Assembly (NCBI GenBank): GCA_016782865.1
Contig: JADHXR010000023.1
Span: 1 to 60,981 of the forward strand
Origin: Phycisphaerae bacterium
GTDB lineage: Bacteria; Planctomycetota; Phycisphaerae; Sedimentisphaerales; Anaerobacaceae
Length of the DNA stretch: 60,981 bases
Direction: 5' to 3'
The notes beneath the pieces were generated by a model that saw nothing but the letters and a program-made list of their open reading frames with translations, was not told the origin of the DNA and did not search any database. The position numbers and the translations under genes were made by a program. Shown in pieces: positions 34,678 to 42,542 of the stretch; positions within the stretch are counted from its first letter, which is position 1, and each line of letters starts with the position of its first letter.

Positions 34678-36594
34678 ATGGATACGGCACAAAAAAATAT
34701 CACGCTCGGAACAGCGGGCCATATAGATCACGGCAAGACGGCGTTGATAAAATGCCTCACAGGCTGTGACACCGATCGGCTCAAGGCCGAGAAAGAACGC
34801 GGAATGTCCATAGATCTCGGATTCGCACCGTGCACGGTCTCCAGCCTGGAGGTTGGCATCGTAGATGTCCCCGGGCATGAGAATTTCATAAAGACAATGG
34901 TAGCCGGCGCCACCGGCATTGACGGCGTCATTTTTGTCATCGCCGCCGACGATGGCGTAATGCCGCAAACGCACGAACATCTCGATATCCTCACGCTGCT
35001 CGGCGTCAGGCACGGCATCGTGGCTCTGACAAAAGTCGATTGTGTCGAGCCTTCCCGAGTCCAAAAAGCTACTGCCGAGATCAAGGATTTCCTCGTGGGG
35101 ACATTCCTGGAAAACGCCCCCATTCTGCCTATGTCCAGCATAACAGGCCAGGGTTTCGATACGTTTTACGAGGCCCTCAAAGAGCTTGTGGACACCATCG
35201 AGCCAAAGAAGACCGACGGCGTATTCAGGCTGCCGGTCGAGCGGACGTTCTCGGTCAAGGGTTACGGCACGGTGGTCACCGGCATTCCGGTTGCCGGTTC
35301 TGTCAAGATCGGTGACGAGGTGGTTCTTTTCCCCCACAACAGCAAAGGCCGGGTGAAGGCCGTGCAGGTTTACAAAAGAAACAGCGATACCGCCGTGGTC
35401 GGCCAGTGCGCGGCGATCAATGTCCCTCAATGGGACTACAAGAACGTCGAACGCGGCTGCACGGTTACGCTGGCCAGGTATTTCTCGCCCGAGCAGTGGT
35501 ATCTGTGCAAGCTTCAAGTTCTGACCAATATAAAGTCGCCCCTCAAGACGGGCGCAAAGATAAAATTCCACACCGGCACCTCCGAAGTTCTCGCCACTGC
35601 GTATTTGCTCCAAACCAATCGGGCTGCCGCCGGCCAGACTCATCTCGTTCAGATCCGATTGGATCGGCCCCAGCGGATCGTGGCGGCCCCCGGCGACCGT
35701 TTTATCCTGCGCAGTCTCTCACCCGTCGATACCATCGGCGGAGGGATGATCGTCGAGGCGATCGGCGGCAAGCTCAAGCGAAATCAGGAGCAGGTCGTCC
35801 GGGACGCTCATGACAGGGCCGCAGCAGTGCCGGTCGAAAAGGATTTTGTCGAGTATTGCATAAAAACCGCCGCGACACATGCCGCCAATGAAGGTGAGCT
35901 TTCGATTCGCACCAAGATTCTCCCCGGACCGCTGAAGGAGATTCTCGCCGAACTCAGCGGCGAAGGAAAGGTGATCAGTCTGGACTCGAAGCTTTTTGCT
36001 CATCGTGACACGATCGACGACGTTCAGCGCAAACTCCTTGATATTGTCGCTGAATCTCATCGCAGCAAACCCGAGAGCCCTGGGCTGAGCGTCGAGCAGC
36101 TTTTAGAAGCATCACGACTGAGAAAGGATGTTTTTGACGGCCTTCTCAGGCTGCTGACCTCTGGCGGCAGACTCGTCGAGAGAAAGCACCGCCTGGCCCT
36201 GCCCGAACATCGTGAGATGTTCAGCGAGTCCGAACGGGAATTGCTCATGGCTGCCGAATCGCTTTTCAAGACCCGGCCCTTCAAACCGCCCAAATTCGAT
36301 GAGGTTGTAAACGCCGCCGCAGCAAAGCCTGAAGATGTTCAGAAAATCCTGAAGATACTGATCGAGCAGGAGCTTCTTATCCGGGTCGACAACGATCTTC
36401 TCTTTCACCGTGAGGCCGTCGAGCAGGCCCGTGAGATGTTGACGTCATATATCAACAAGGAAGGCGGCCTGGAAAGCGTCAAGTTCAAGTACCTTCTCGA
36501 TACGACCAGAAAATTTGCCATTCCCCTGCTGGACTATTTCGACCGCATCGGAGTGACGAGACGTGTGGGCTATACGCGATTATTGAGAACCTGA
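34678..36594 (+). CDS. selB: Selenocysteine-specific elongation factor
   Basis: SelB delivers selenocysteyl-tRNA to UGA codons that carry a SECIS hairpin. The 638-residue protein has an EF-Tu-like GTPase domain with G-H-I-D-H-G-K-T (G1), D-V-P-G-H-E (G3) and T-K-V-D (G4). Two beta-barrel domains (from about residue 180) follow, and then from about residue 420 a chain of winged-helix domains that bind SECIS RNA. The last winged helix (F-K-Y-L-L-D-T-T-R-K-F-A-I-P-L-L-D-Y-F-D) is well kept, so this SelB can read hairpins. It begins five bases after selA. Its end lies 24 bases ahead of a UGA-containing gene. Confidence 0.97.
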   Translation: MDTAQKNITLGTAGHIDHGKTALIKCLTGCDTDRLKAEKERGMSIDLGFAPCTVSSLEVGIVDVPGHENFIKTMVAGATGIDGVIFVIAADDGVMPQTHEHLDILTLLGVRHGIVALTKVDCVEPSRVQKATAEIKDFLVGTFLENAPILPMSSITGQGFDTFYEALKELVDTIEPKKTDGVFRLPVERTFSVKGYGTVVTGIPVAGSVKIGDEVVLFPHNSKGRVKAVQVYKRNSDTAVVGQCAAINVPQWDYKNVERGCTVTLARYFSPEQWYLCKLQVLTNIKSPLKTGAKIKFHTGTSEVLATAYLLQTNRAAAGQTHLVQIRLDRPQRIVAAPGDRFILRSLSPVDTIGGGMIVEAIGGKLKRNQEQVVRDAHDRAAAVPVEKDFVEYCIKTAATHAANEGELSIRTKILPGPLKEILAELSGEGKVISLDSKLFAHRDTIDDVQRKLLDIVAESHRSKPESPGLSVEQLLEASRLRKDVFDGLLRLLTSGGRLVERKHRLALPEHREMFSESERELLMAAESLFKTRPFKPPKFDEVVNAAAAKPEDVQKILKILIEQELLIRVDNDLLFHREAVEQAREMLTSYINKEGGLESVKFKYLLDTTRKFAIPLLDYFDRIGVTRRVGYTRLLRT

Positions 36595-36618
36595 ACAATT
36601 ACTGAAAGGTCTCCACAA

Positions 36619-36942
36619 ATGACAAGCTTTGTGAAAAATACTTCTGAACGGGCCAGAATGTACTGCTTTGGGAAAGCCGCGATAGCTTGTCTTGCGGTGT
36701 CCGTCCTGACCGCCGGGATAATGCTCTTGCTCCAACCCGGGTGAGGCAGTCCTCTGCGGGCTCTTGTAGGGCTGGTGATATATCCCTCCTTCTTTACCGC
36801 TCCGGCGTTAGGCCTGATTGGCATCGTTAACGACCGTCGAAAGTTCCTGGCGATCACGTCGGTCGCTATTGCAGTCGCAGTTGTGCTGTATATTTTTGTT
36901 TGCCAGTGGCTTTCAATGTCCTACGACAGTATGCTGCGATGA
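36619..36942 (+). CDS. Candidate small membrane selenoprotein B1 (UGA read as Sec)
   Basis: ATG 36619 has GAAAGG nine bases upstream. The frame runs 41 codons to UGA at 36742-36744 and on for 65 more to TGA 36940-36942: 107 residues, Sec at 42. TM helices flank the Sec site, which reads L-L-L-Q-P-G-UGA-G-S-P-L-R-A-L. After it come a second hydrophobic stretch, G-L-I-G-I-V-N-D-R-R-K-F-L-A-I and a third hydrophobic helix. The downstream gene B2 repeats this plan. Without readthrough only a 41-residue peptide would form, and similarity to B2 beyond UGA (22 of the first 50 residues identical without gaps) would be unexplained. Cotranscribed with selB, 24 bases away. Function unknown. Confidence 0.75.
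36742..36774 (+). promoter_or_regulatory. SECIS-like hairpin of gene B1
   Basis: After UGA, CAGTC (36747-36751) pairs with GGCTG (36770-36774). Beyond a CT bulge, CTGC (36754-36757) pairs with GTAG (36766-36769), closing the eight-base loop GGGCTCTT. The loop begins 14 bases after UGA, the same distance as in the A genes. Confidence 0.6.
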
Positions 36943-37011
36943 GTTGCGATGGCCCCGACAACTCGAGTATTTGTTCTGGGGCGTCACCAGAGCACTGAAA
37001 GGGAAAACAAA

Positions 37012-37266
37012 ATGCGTTTTGGAAGAATATCCGCCGCCCTGCTGATCATAGCCGGCGCGACGCTTGTTGCAACGATTCTGTGCAAGCCCGGCTGAGGCAA
37101 TCCTCTCGCAATCCTTGGAGGGTTGCTGTTCTTGTTCTCACTTCCTGCTGCCTTGATATTCGGCATCGTGGGGATCATTCGCGACCGCCAGAAACTGCTT
37201 GCGATCATTACAACGCTGATTGCCGGTGCACTCGTGCTCGTCTGGGCGTATGTGATCGGTCGCTGA
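37012..37266 (+). CDS. Candidate small membrane selenoprotein B2 (UGA read as Sec)
   Basis: ATG 37012 has AAAGGG upstream. The frame reaches UGA at 37093-37095 after 27 codons and continues to TGA 37264-37266: 84 residues, Sec at 28. The plan is that of B1: TM helix, C-K-P-G-UGA-G-N-P-L-A-I-L-G-G-L, hydrophobic helix, G-I-V-G-I-I-R-D-R-Q-K-L-L-A-I, last hydrophobic helix. A cysteine sits four residues before Sec (C-K-P-G-Sec); B1 has Leu there. The gene lies 69 bases after B1 and is the end of the apparent selA-selB-B1-B2 operon. No similar known family comes to mind. Confidence 0.75.
37093..37125 (+). promoter_or_regulatory. SECIS-like hairpin of gene B2
   Basis: After UGA, CAATCCTC (37098-37105) pairs with GAGGGTTG (37118-37125) in eight pairs including one G-U. 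The 12-base loop can close further by CAA (37109-37111) with TTG (37115-37117). Compared with B1 the stem keeps its pairing with different bases, including A-U for G-C at its third pair. Confidence 0.6.
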
Positions 37267-37372
37267 ATCCTACGCTGCTGTATGTCCCGGCCCGCACCTG
37301 CCTGCTCAAGCTCGACTCGACATAACCCGAGATTTCATTCGTGTGGAATCCTGCACTGGTAGTCTGTGATTG

Positions 37373-37660
37373 GGTGGCAGCCTCAAGCGCAGCGCTCCCC
37401 TGAGCGAAGTCGAATGGGTTGCGGATGACTTCTGGCACACAGACCAACCCCAAAGCCTTCGGCTTATATGTGTTTAGCCGGACAAGCGATATGCGACCCG
37501 ACTGTCATTTCGACCGGAGTCCCAACGCAAGTTGGGACGAAGCGGAGAAATCTATTCCAGATAGATCTCTCCATTTCGCCTTCGGCTCCAGTCGAGATGA
37601 CAATTGGGTGGCAGCCTATAGATTCATGGTTGACGGGCTACGAGGCCCATTTTTCCTCTG
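37373..37660. repeat. Dispersed palindromic repeats
   Basis: The gene-free region 37267-37717 contains a palindromic element at 37503-37602: TGTCATTTCGACCGGAG at one end and its rough inverse CTCCAGTCGAGATGACA at the other, with an inner GTCCCAAC/GTTGGGAC hairpin. TTGGGTGGCAGCCT occurs on each side (about 37370 and 37604) and again as arms of the palindrome at 40929-41011. These look like REP/MITE-type dispersed repeats. Confidence 0.7.
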
Positions 37661-37717
37661 AAAATCGCGGCTGAGGGCGGCAATGACAAAAGAATCTGGG
37701 ATTTTTTCATTTTTCTG

Positions 37718-37767
37718 TTGACCGTGGATTACATATGTAATATTTTATATATAATTACAGTTGTAAT
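37718..37767 (+). promoter_or_regulatory. BlaI-type promoter with two operators
   Basis: TTGACC (37718-37723) and TATTTT (37741-37746) with a 17-base spacer form the promoter. ATTACATATGTAAT (37728-37741) fills the spacer and ATTACAGTTGTAAT (37754-37767) covers the start region. Both contain the TACA-N2-TGTA core of BlaI/MecI operators, 26 bases apart centre to centre. Binding would block the operon, which the repressor gene itself heads. Confidence 0.85.
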
Positions 37768-37783
37768 CTTAGGAGATGCGATC

Positions 37784-38161
37784 ATGAGAAACCTGCCCAA
37801 AATATCCGAGTCGGAATGGCTGGTGATGCGCGTGCTGTGGGCCAAGAGTCCCCTGACGGCCAATGAAGTCGTGGAGCGGTTGACCGGCAAGACGCAGTGG
37901 AAGCCTAAGACGGTCAAGACGCTGATCGACCGGCTGATGAAAAAAGGCGCGGTGAAGTTCGAGAAGGAAGGGAGAAGATACAAGTATTATCCCGCAATCG
38001 GCCGGGATGAATGCGTCGCGACAGAGAGGAAATCCTTTGTCCGGCGGGTCTACGGACGGACAACCAAGCCGATGCTCGCCGCGTTCCTGGAGGACGCCAA
38101 GCTTTCGGCGGACGACATCGCCGAGCTGAAGGAGATCTTAGAGCAAAAGGCGGAGGAATAG
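37784..38161 (+). CDS. blaI: BlaI/MecI-family repressor
   Basis: From ATG 37784 (AGGAG seven bases before it) the product has 125 residues. The winged-helix N-terminus shows the family pattern I-S-E-S-E-W-L-V-M-R-V-L-W and W-K-P-K-T-V-K-T-L-I-D-R-L-M-K-K-G-A-V. The C-terminal helix forms the dimer and normally carries the site cut when the paired BlaR1 protease is active. The upstream longer frame runs through the operators and is not used. Autoregulation is evident from the two operators. It lies three bases before the BlaR1-type gene. Confidence 0.92.
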   Translation: MRNLPKISESEWLVMRVLWAKSPLTANEVVERLTGKTQWKPKTVKTLIDRLMKKGAVKFEKEGRRYKYYPAIGRDECVATERKSFVRRVYGRTTKPMLAAFLEDAKLSADDIAELKEILEQKAEE

Positions 38162-38164
38162 GAC

Positions 38165-40828
38165 ATGGAATCTTTGAGCATGCAGTTGACGCCCGTCTTC
38201 GACTGGCTCCTGCGAACGACATTGCAGGCCGCCCTGCTTTTTTGCCTGATAATGTTAGTCCAGTTGATCCTGCGCGGCAGGCTGCCGATCCGCTGGCATT
38301 ACTGTCTCTGGCTGCTGCTGTTAATACGCATGGCGACGCCCTGGCTGCCCGAGAGCAAGATCAGCATCTTCAACTGGGTCCCGCGTTCCATCCAGCATGG
38401 AGGAATAATAGAGGCCCTCTCGCAATCCAGAGATGCTCGCGGCATGGGCTTCTACATGCGTGGCGGCAGCACGGACCTGCAGGAAACAGAGGCCGAAGCG
38501 GCAATTGTCAAATTCGCTAAAATCTTACCCTTGCTCTGGCTGGCCGGAGGTCTGGCTCTGGCGGTATACGTCGGGGCGTGCAACTTCCATCTATGGTGGC
38601 TCGTTACGCGAGAGCGGCCACTGACCGATCAGAAGATTCTCGATCTACTGGAAGACTGCAAGGCCGAGATGGGTATCCGCAACATCCTGGGTGTCGTTAC
38701 AACGGACAAGGTCAGGAGCGCAGCGCTCTTCGGCTTTGTCCGGCCGCGACTGTTGCTGCCTGCCGGGATGGTCAAGACTCTGACTCTCAAAGAAATACGC
38801 TACGTTTTCCTGCACGAACTGGGCCACCTCAGAAGGCGCGATATCTACGTCGGATGGCTGATGAGCCTGTTGCAGGTCCTGCACTGGTTCAATCCGCTGG
38901 TCTGGTTAGCGTTTTATCGAATGCAGTCCGACCGGGAATTGGCGTGCGACGCCCTCGTGCTAACCTACGCACACAGCGGCGAATCCAAAGAATACGGCCG
39001 AACGATTGTCAACCTATTGGAACGTTTTTCTCGCCCCCAGCGACTCCCAAGCATGGCGGGAATCCTGGAAACCAAATCTCAATTGAAAAGGAGGATCAAA
39101 ATGATTGCGAAATTCAAAAAGACCTCACGCACCCGCGGAGCCGGAGCCATGCTGCTACTTGTAGCACTGGCCTGCATCGTCCTCACCAACGCCTATATCG
39201 CGAAGGCAGACTTCACCTTCGGCGAGCCAGTGAACCTCAAATCGGCCATCCCGGTCCTCGGCGGGGACGACGGGATAAGCTGCTTCTCGTACGATGGATT
39301 GGAGATGTACGTTTCCGCGACCAGACCGGGAGGGTCTGGTGGCCCGGATAACTGGGTGTCGAGGCGTGCAACGACGGACAGCGACTGGGGCCCCTTGGTG
39401 AATCTCGGGCCTGCCGTCAACAGCGCTGAGGACGACTCATATGCGTCTATTTCTGCCGACGGGCTTACGCTCTATTTCGACTCGGCCCGCCCTGGGGGTT
39501 ACGGTTATTATGACATATACATGACCACACGCACGACGAAGAACGACCCCTGGGGACCTGCTGTTAATCTGGGGCCCAGAGTGAACAGTCCCCGAACCGA
39601 TGCAAGCGCCTGGGAATCGCCGGATGGGCTGGAACTCTACTTTGTATCATACCGGTCTGGCGGATACGGCAATTCGGACATCTACGTGGCAAAGCGCGCG
39701 AGGGCAAACGATCCCTGGGGCGACCCCGTGAATCTTGGCCCCGTGGTGAACAGTCCATACTCCGAACACTGGATTTCCCTCTCGCCGGACGGACTGTTGC
39801 TGTTCTTCTGCGAGCCTATTGGAGAACCACTCCGCCCCGGTGGGTATGGGGCTACTGACTGTTGGATGACAAGGCGGGCGAACCTCTCTGCCCCTTGGCA
39901 AGCTCCTGTGAATCTTGGGCCAAGAATCAATGGGCCCGCAAATGATATCAATCCACGCATCTCGCCGGACGACAACACGTTCTACTTCGGTAGCGTTGTG
40001 GGCCTGGATCTAAGCACGTACTACATGTGGAAGGTGCCGATCATCCCTATCGTGGACTTCAACGGTGACGGTAAAGTCGATGTTGCGGACGTGAGCATCA
40101 TGGTTGAGCACTGGCACACGGACAATCCACTGTGTGACATTGGTCCGATGCCGTGGGGCGACGGCTTTGTGGATGCCCAGGATCTGGCCGTCTTGGCCAA
40201 GTATTTGGTGGAGGACTCTCGCCCTACGGCGCAATGGAAGCTCGACGAGGATCAGGGCAGCACCGCCTACGACAACGCAGGCGTCCAAGACGCCGATCTT
40301 CACGGGGGACCCGTCTGGCAGCCTTCCGGCGGCAAGGAAGGCGGAGCATTGCTGTTTGACGGAACCAATGATTACGTCAGCACGCCCTTTATCCTGGACC
40401 CGGCGGCGGGATCGTTCGGCGTCTTTGCGTGGATCAGGAGCAGCGCTCGGGGTCAAGTGATTATATCGCAAACCGGTGAGACCGGCACACGATGGCTCTG
40501 GACGGACCCATCATACGGCAGACTCACGACCTGGCTGATGCATCCGCCGTTTGATCCGCTGATGTCGGGATCAACCATCACGGACGGCCAATGGCACCAC
40601 ATCGGCATGGTCTATGATTCGGTGGGGCTAAAACGATACCTGTACGTGGACGGAGCGGAGGTTGCCAAGGACTCTGATTACGCGGGCGGGGTCGATGCCG
40701 ACGGCGGCCTGTACTTCGGCGCCGACAAGATGCTTCAATCGGGGACTTTCTTCTCCGGTATGATTGATGATATTCGCATCTATGATGAGGTGCTGAGCGC
40801 AGAGGAAGTCGCGGAACTCGTGCGGTAG
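38165..40828 (+). CDS. BlaR1-type M56 metalloprotease with PD40, dockerin-like and LamG sensor
   Basis: The 887-residue protein begins with four TM helices and an M56 peptidase core: H-E-L-G-H (217-221) as zinc motif and a later D-R-E-L-A-C-D-A metal ligand. Classical BlaR1 ends in a penicillin-binding sensor. Here, after TM at about 330-345, come WD40/PD40-like repeats (about 355-625, recurring P-V-N-L-G-P-x-V-N-S and S-x-D-G-L-x-L-Y-F), a type I dockerin-like pair (D-F-N-G-D-G-K-V-D-V-A-D, about 629-690) and a LamG lectin domain (about 695-885). So the outside part may recognise a glycan or cell-wall polymer and the protease then clears the repressor; the mechanism is inference from BlaR1. 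Confidence 0.88.
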   Translation: MESLSMQLTPVFDWLLRTTLQAALLFCLIMLVQLILRGRLPIRWHYCLWLLLLIRMATPWLPESKISIFNWVPRSIQHGGIIEALSQSRDARGMGFYMRGGSTDLQETEAEAAIVKFAKILPLLWLAGGLALAVYVGACNFHLWWLVTRERPLTDQKILDLLEDCKAEMGIRNILGVVTTDKVRSAALFGFVRPRLLLPAGMVKTLTLKEIRYVFLHELGHLRRRDIYVGWLMSLLQVLHWFNPLVWLAFYRMQSDRELACDALVLTYAHSGESKEYGRTIVNLLERFSRPQRLPSMAGILETKSQLKRRIKMIAKFKKTSRTRGAGAMLLLVALACIVLTNAYIAKADFTFGEPVNLKSAIPVLGGDDGISCFSYDGLEMYVSATRPGGSGGPDNWVSRRATTDSDWGPLVNLGPAVNSAEDDSYASISADGLTLYFDSARPGGYGYYDIYMTTRTTKNDPWGPAVNLGPRVNSPRTDASAWESPDGLELYFVSYRSGGYGNSDIYVAKRARANDPWGDPVNLGPVVNSPYSEHWISLSPDGLLLFFCEPIGEPLRPGGYGATDCWMTRRANLSAPWQAPVNLGPRINGPANDINPRISPDDNTFYFGSVVGLDLSTYYMWKVPIIPIVDFNGDGKVDVADVSIMVEHWHTDNPLCDIGPMPWGDGFVDAQDLAVLAKYLVEDSRPTAQWKLDEDQGSTAYDNAGVQDADLHGGPVWQPSGGKEGGALLFDGTNDYVSTPFILDPAAGSFGVFAWIRSSARGQVIISQTGETGTRWLWTDPSYGRLTTWLMHPPFDPLMSGSTITDGQWHHIGMVYDSVGLKRYLYVDGAEVAKDSDYAGGVDADGGLYFGADKMLQSGTFFSGMIDDIRIYDEVLSAEEVAELVR

Positions 40829-40928
40829 GGATTGTACGAGGTAAGACCCGCGGACTGCGAGAGCCAGCCAGGTCGACATGAAAGTCCGGGATATTCTGCG
40901 AGCAATCAAGATGTGAAACAGGCCAGTT

Positions 40929-41011
40929 GGGTGGCAGCCTCAACGCCGAAGGCGTAGGGGATGGTGAACGCAGGAAAAGCCATCCCCAAGCTGCGCTTGA
41001 GGCTGCCACCC
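40929..41011. repeat. Long perfect-armed palindrome (REP/MITE-like)
   Basis: GGGTGGCAGCCTCAA (40929-40943) and its exact inverse TTGAGGCTGCCACCC (40997-41011) enclose inner pairs GGGGATGG/CCATCCCC. The arms match the repeat found at 37373 and 37606. Nearby GTCATTC and GAATGAC (about 41022-41063) form another inverted pair. The remainder of 40829-41345 has no gene that I can support. Confidence 0.75.
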
Positions 41012-41345
41012 GGCGATTCCCCGTCATTCGTCGCAGCTTGCGTTGGGATTCCGGCCGGAATGACACGGTCGTGCACTATTTGCGTCATTGCCACGGTCTG
41101 CGGAGAGGGCCGTAGCGATTTCATGCACTGAGCATCCCCAAGTCACAATTTACTGGAAATTCTTCATTGTTTCTCATAGAATAAGGCGTTGCAGCACGCA
41201 AAGACCGCAGCATTTGTTTCAAAAAATATGGAATTTATGTTACGGAATTCGCCGGCTGTCGTCTATTAGGGTGGGCAGACATTAGGCGTCCGGCGGCGCT
41301 TTGTTTTGGCAAGCTGTCGACGGCAGAAATTCCGAAAGGACCTGT

Positions 41346-42386
41346 ATGGAACAGACAACCGAGCGAGGGGCAAAGAATTCACAAACAAGCAACGGCGTCG
41401 ACGAGGGCCAGTTGATGGCGCGGCTGCAGAAGGGCTACGCCAGCTTGAAGCACCAGATACACAAGGTGATCGTGGGCCAGGAAGAGGTGATCGACTCGAT
41501 GCTGTGCTGTATGCTCGCCGGGGGCCATTGCATCGTTCAGGGCGTGCCGGGCCTTGCCAAGACGATGATGGTCCATGCGATAGCCGATGCGATGAAACTG
41601 AAGTTCAACCGGATCCAGTTCACGCCGGATTTGATGCCGTCGGATATAACCGGCGCCGACATTATCCAGAGGGACCCGCAATCGAAACAGAGGCGGATGG
41701 AGTTCGTCAAGGGGCCGATCTTTGCGAACGTGGTTCTCGCCGACGAGATCAACCGCACGCCTCCCAAGACGCAGGCGGCACTATTGCAGGCGATGCAGGA
41801 GCAGGAGGTGACGGTTGCCGGCCGGACGTACAGGCTCGATGAGCCGTTCTTTGTGCTTGCGACTCAGAACCCCATCGAGCAGGAAGGGACATATCCGTTG
41901 CCGGAAGCCGCCCTGGACAGGTTCATGTTTATGATCTATATCGACTACCCCAGCGCCAAGGAAGAGCACATGATCGTCAAACAGACCACGACGAAAAAGA
42001 AGATCTCCGCCCGGCAGGTGCTCGACAGAAACGACATGGTGCTGTTCCAGGAGATCGTTCGAATGGCCCCGGTCAGCGACATGGTGATAGCGTATTGCAT
42101 CAAGCTGACCCGCGCGACCAGGCCCGACAACGCACACGCAACGGCGATGGTCAAGCAATATCTCAAATGGGGCGCCGGCCCGAGAGCGGGCCAGTTCATG
42201 ACGCTCGGCGCCAAAGCAAAGGCGCTGATAGACGGGCGCATCACTCCGAGCTTCGAGGACGTGCGGGTTGTCAGCAAACTCGTGCTCAGGCACCGCGTTA
42301 TTCCAAACTTCAACGCCGAGGCCGACGGCATCAGCGTCGAAGGGATTATAGACGATCTTGTCGAGAATGTGCCGCAGCCGAAATGA
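41346..42386 (+). CDS. MoxR-family AAA+ ATPase
   Basis: From ATG 41346 (GAAAGGA upstream) the product has 346 residues. It shows V-P-G-L-A-K-T (Walker A), D-E-I-N-R-T-P-P-K (Walker B/sensor), A-T-Q-N-P-I-E-Q-E-G-T-Y-P-L-P-E-A (sensor 1), and D-R-F-M-F. MoxR ATPases act as chaperones for von Willebrand-factor-A proteins, and the next genes encode such proteins. It heads a seven-gene operon to 53466. A frame further upstream is open but lacks similarity and an RBS. Confidence 0.93.
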   Translation: MEQTTERGAKNSQTSNGVDEGQLMARLQKGYASLKHQIHKVIVGQEEVIDSMLCCMLAGGHCIVQGVPGLAKTMMVHAIADAMKLKFNRIQFTPDLMPSDITGADIIQRDPQSKQRRMEFVKGPIFANVVLADEINRTPPKTQAALLQAMQEQEVTVAGRTYRLDEPFFVLATQNPIEQEGTYPLPEAALDRFMFMIYIDYPSAKEEHMIVKQTTTKKKISARQVLDRNDMVLFQEIVRMAPVSDMVIAYCIKLTRATRPDNAHATAMVKQYLKWGAGPRAGQFMTLGAKAKALIDGRITPSFEDVRVVSKLVLRHRVIPNFNAEADGISVEGIIDDLVENVPQPK

Positions 42387-42542
42387 GAGAGGCAGGAACT
42401 AATCCGGACTTCTTCGAAGTTGGAACCACGAATTAGCACGAATGAACACGAATATAGAAACCACGGCCATCGTCATGACCGGAGTCGAAGGTAATAAATA
42501 GAAAATAGTCAATAGTCAATAGTCAATTGAGATGTCAAGACA

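Noticed and set aside
34669..35643. Minus-strand frame of 324 codons opposite selB.
   Set aside because: Shadow of the highly conserved SelB GTPase region.
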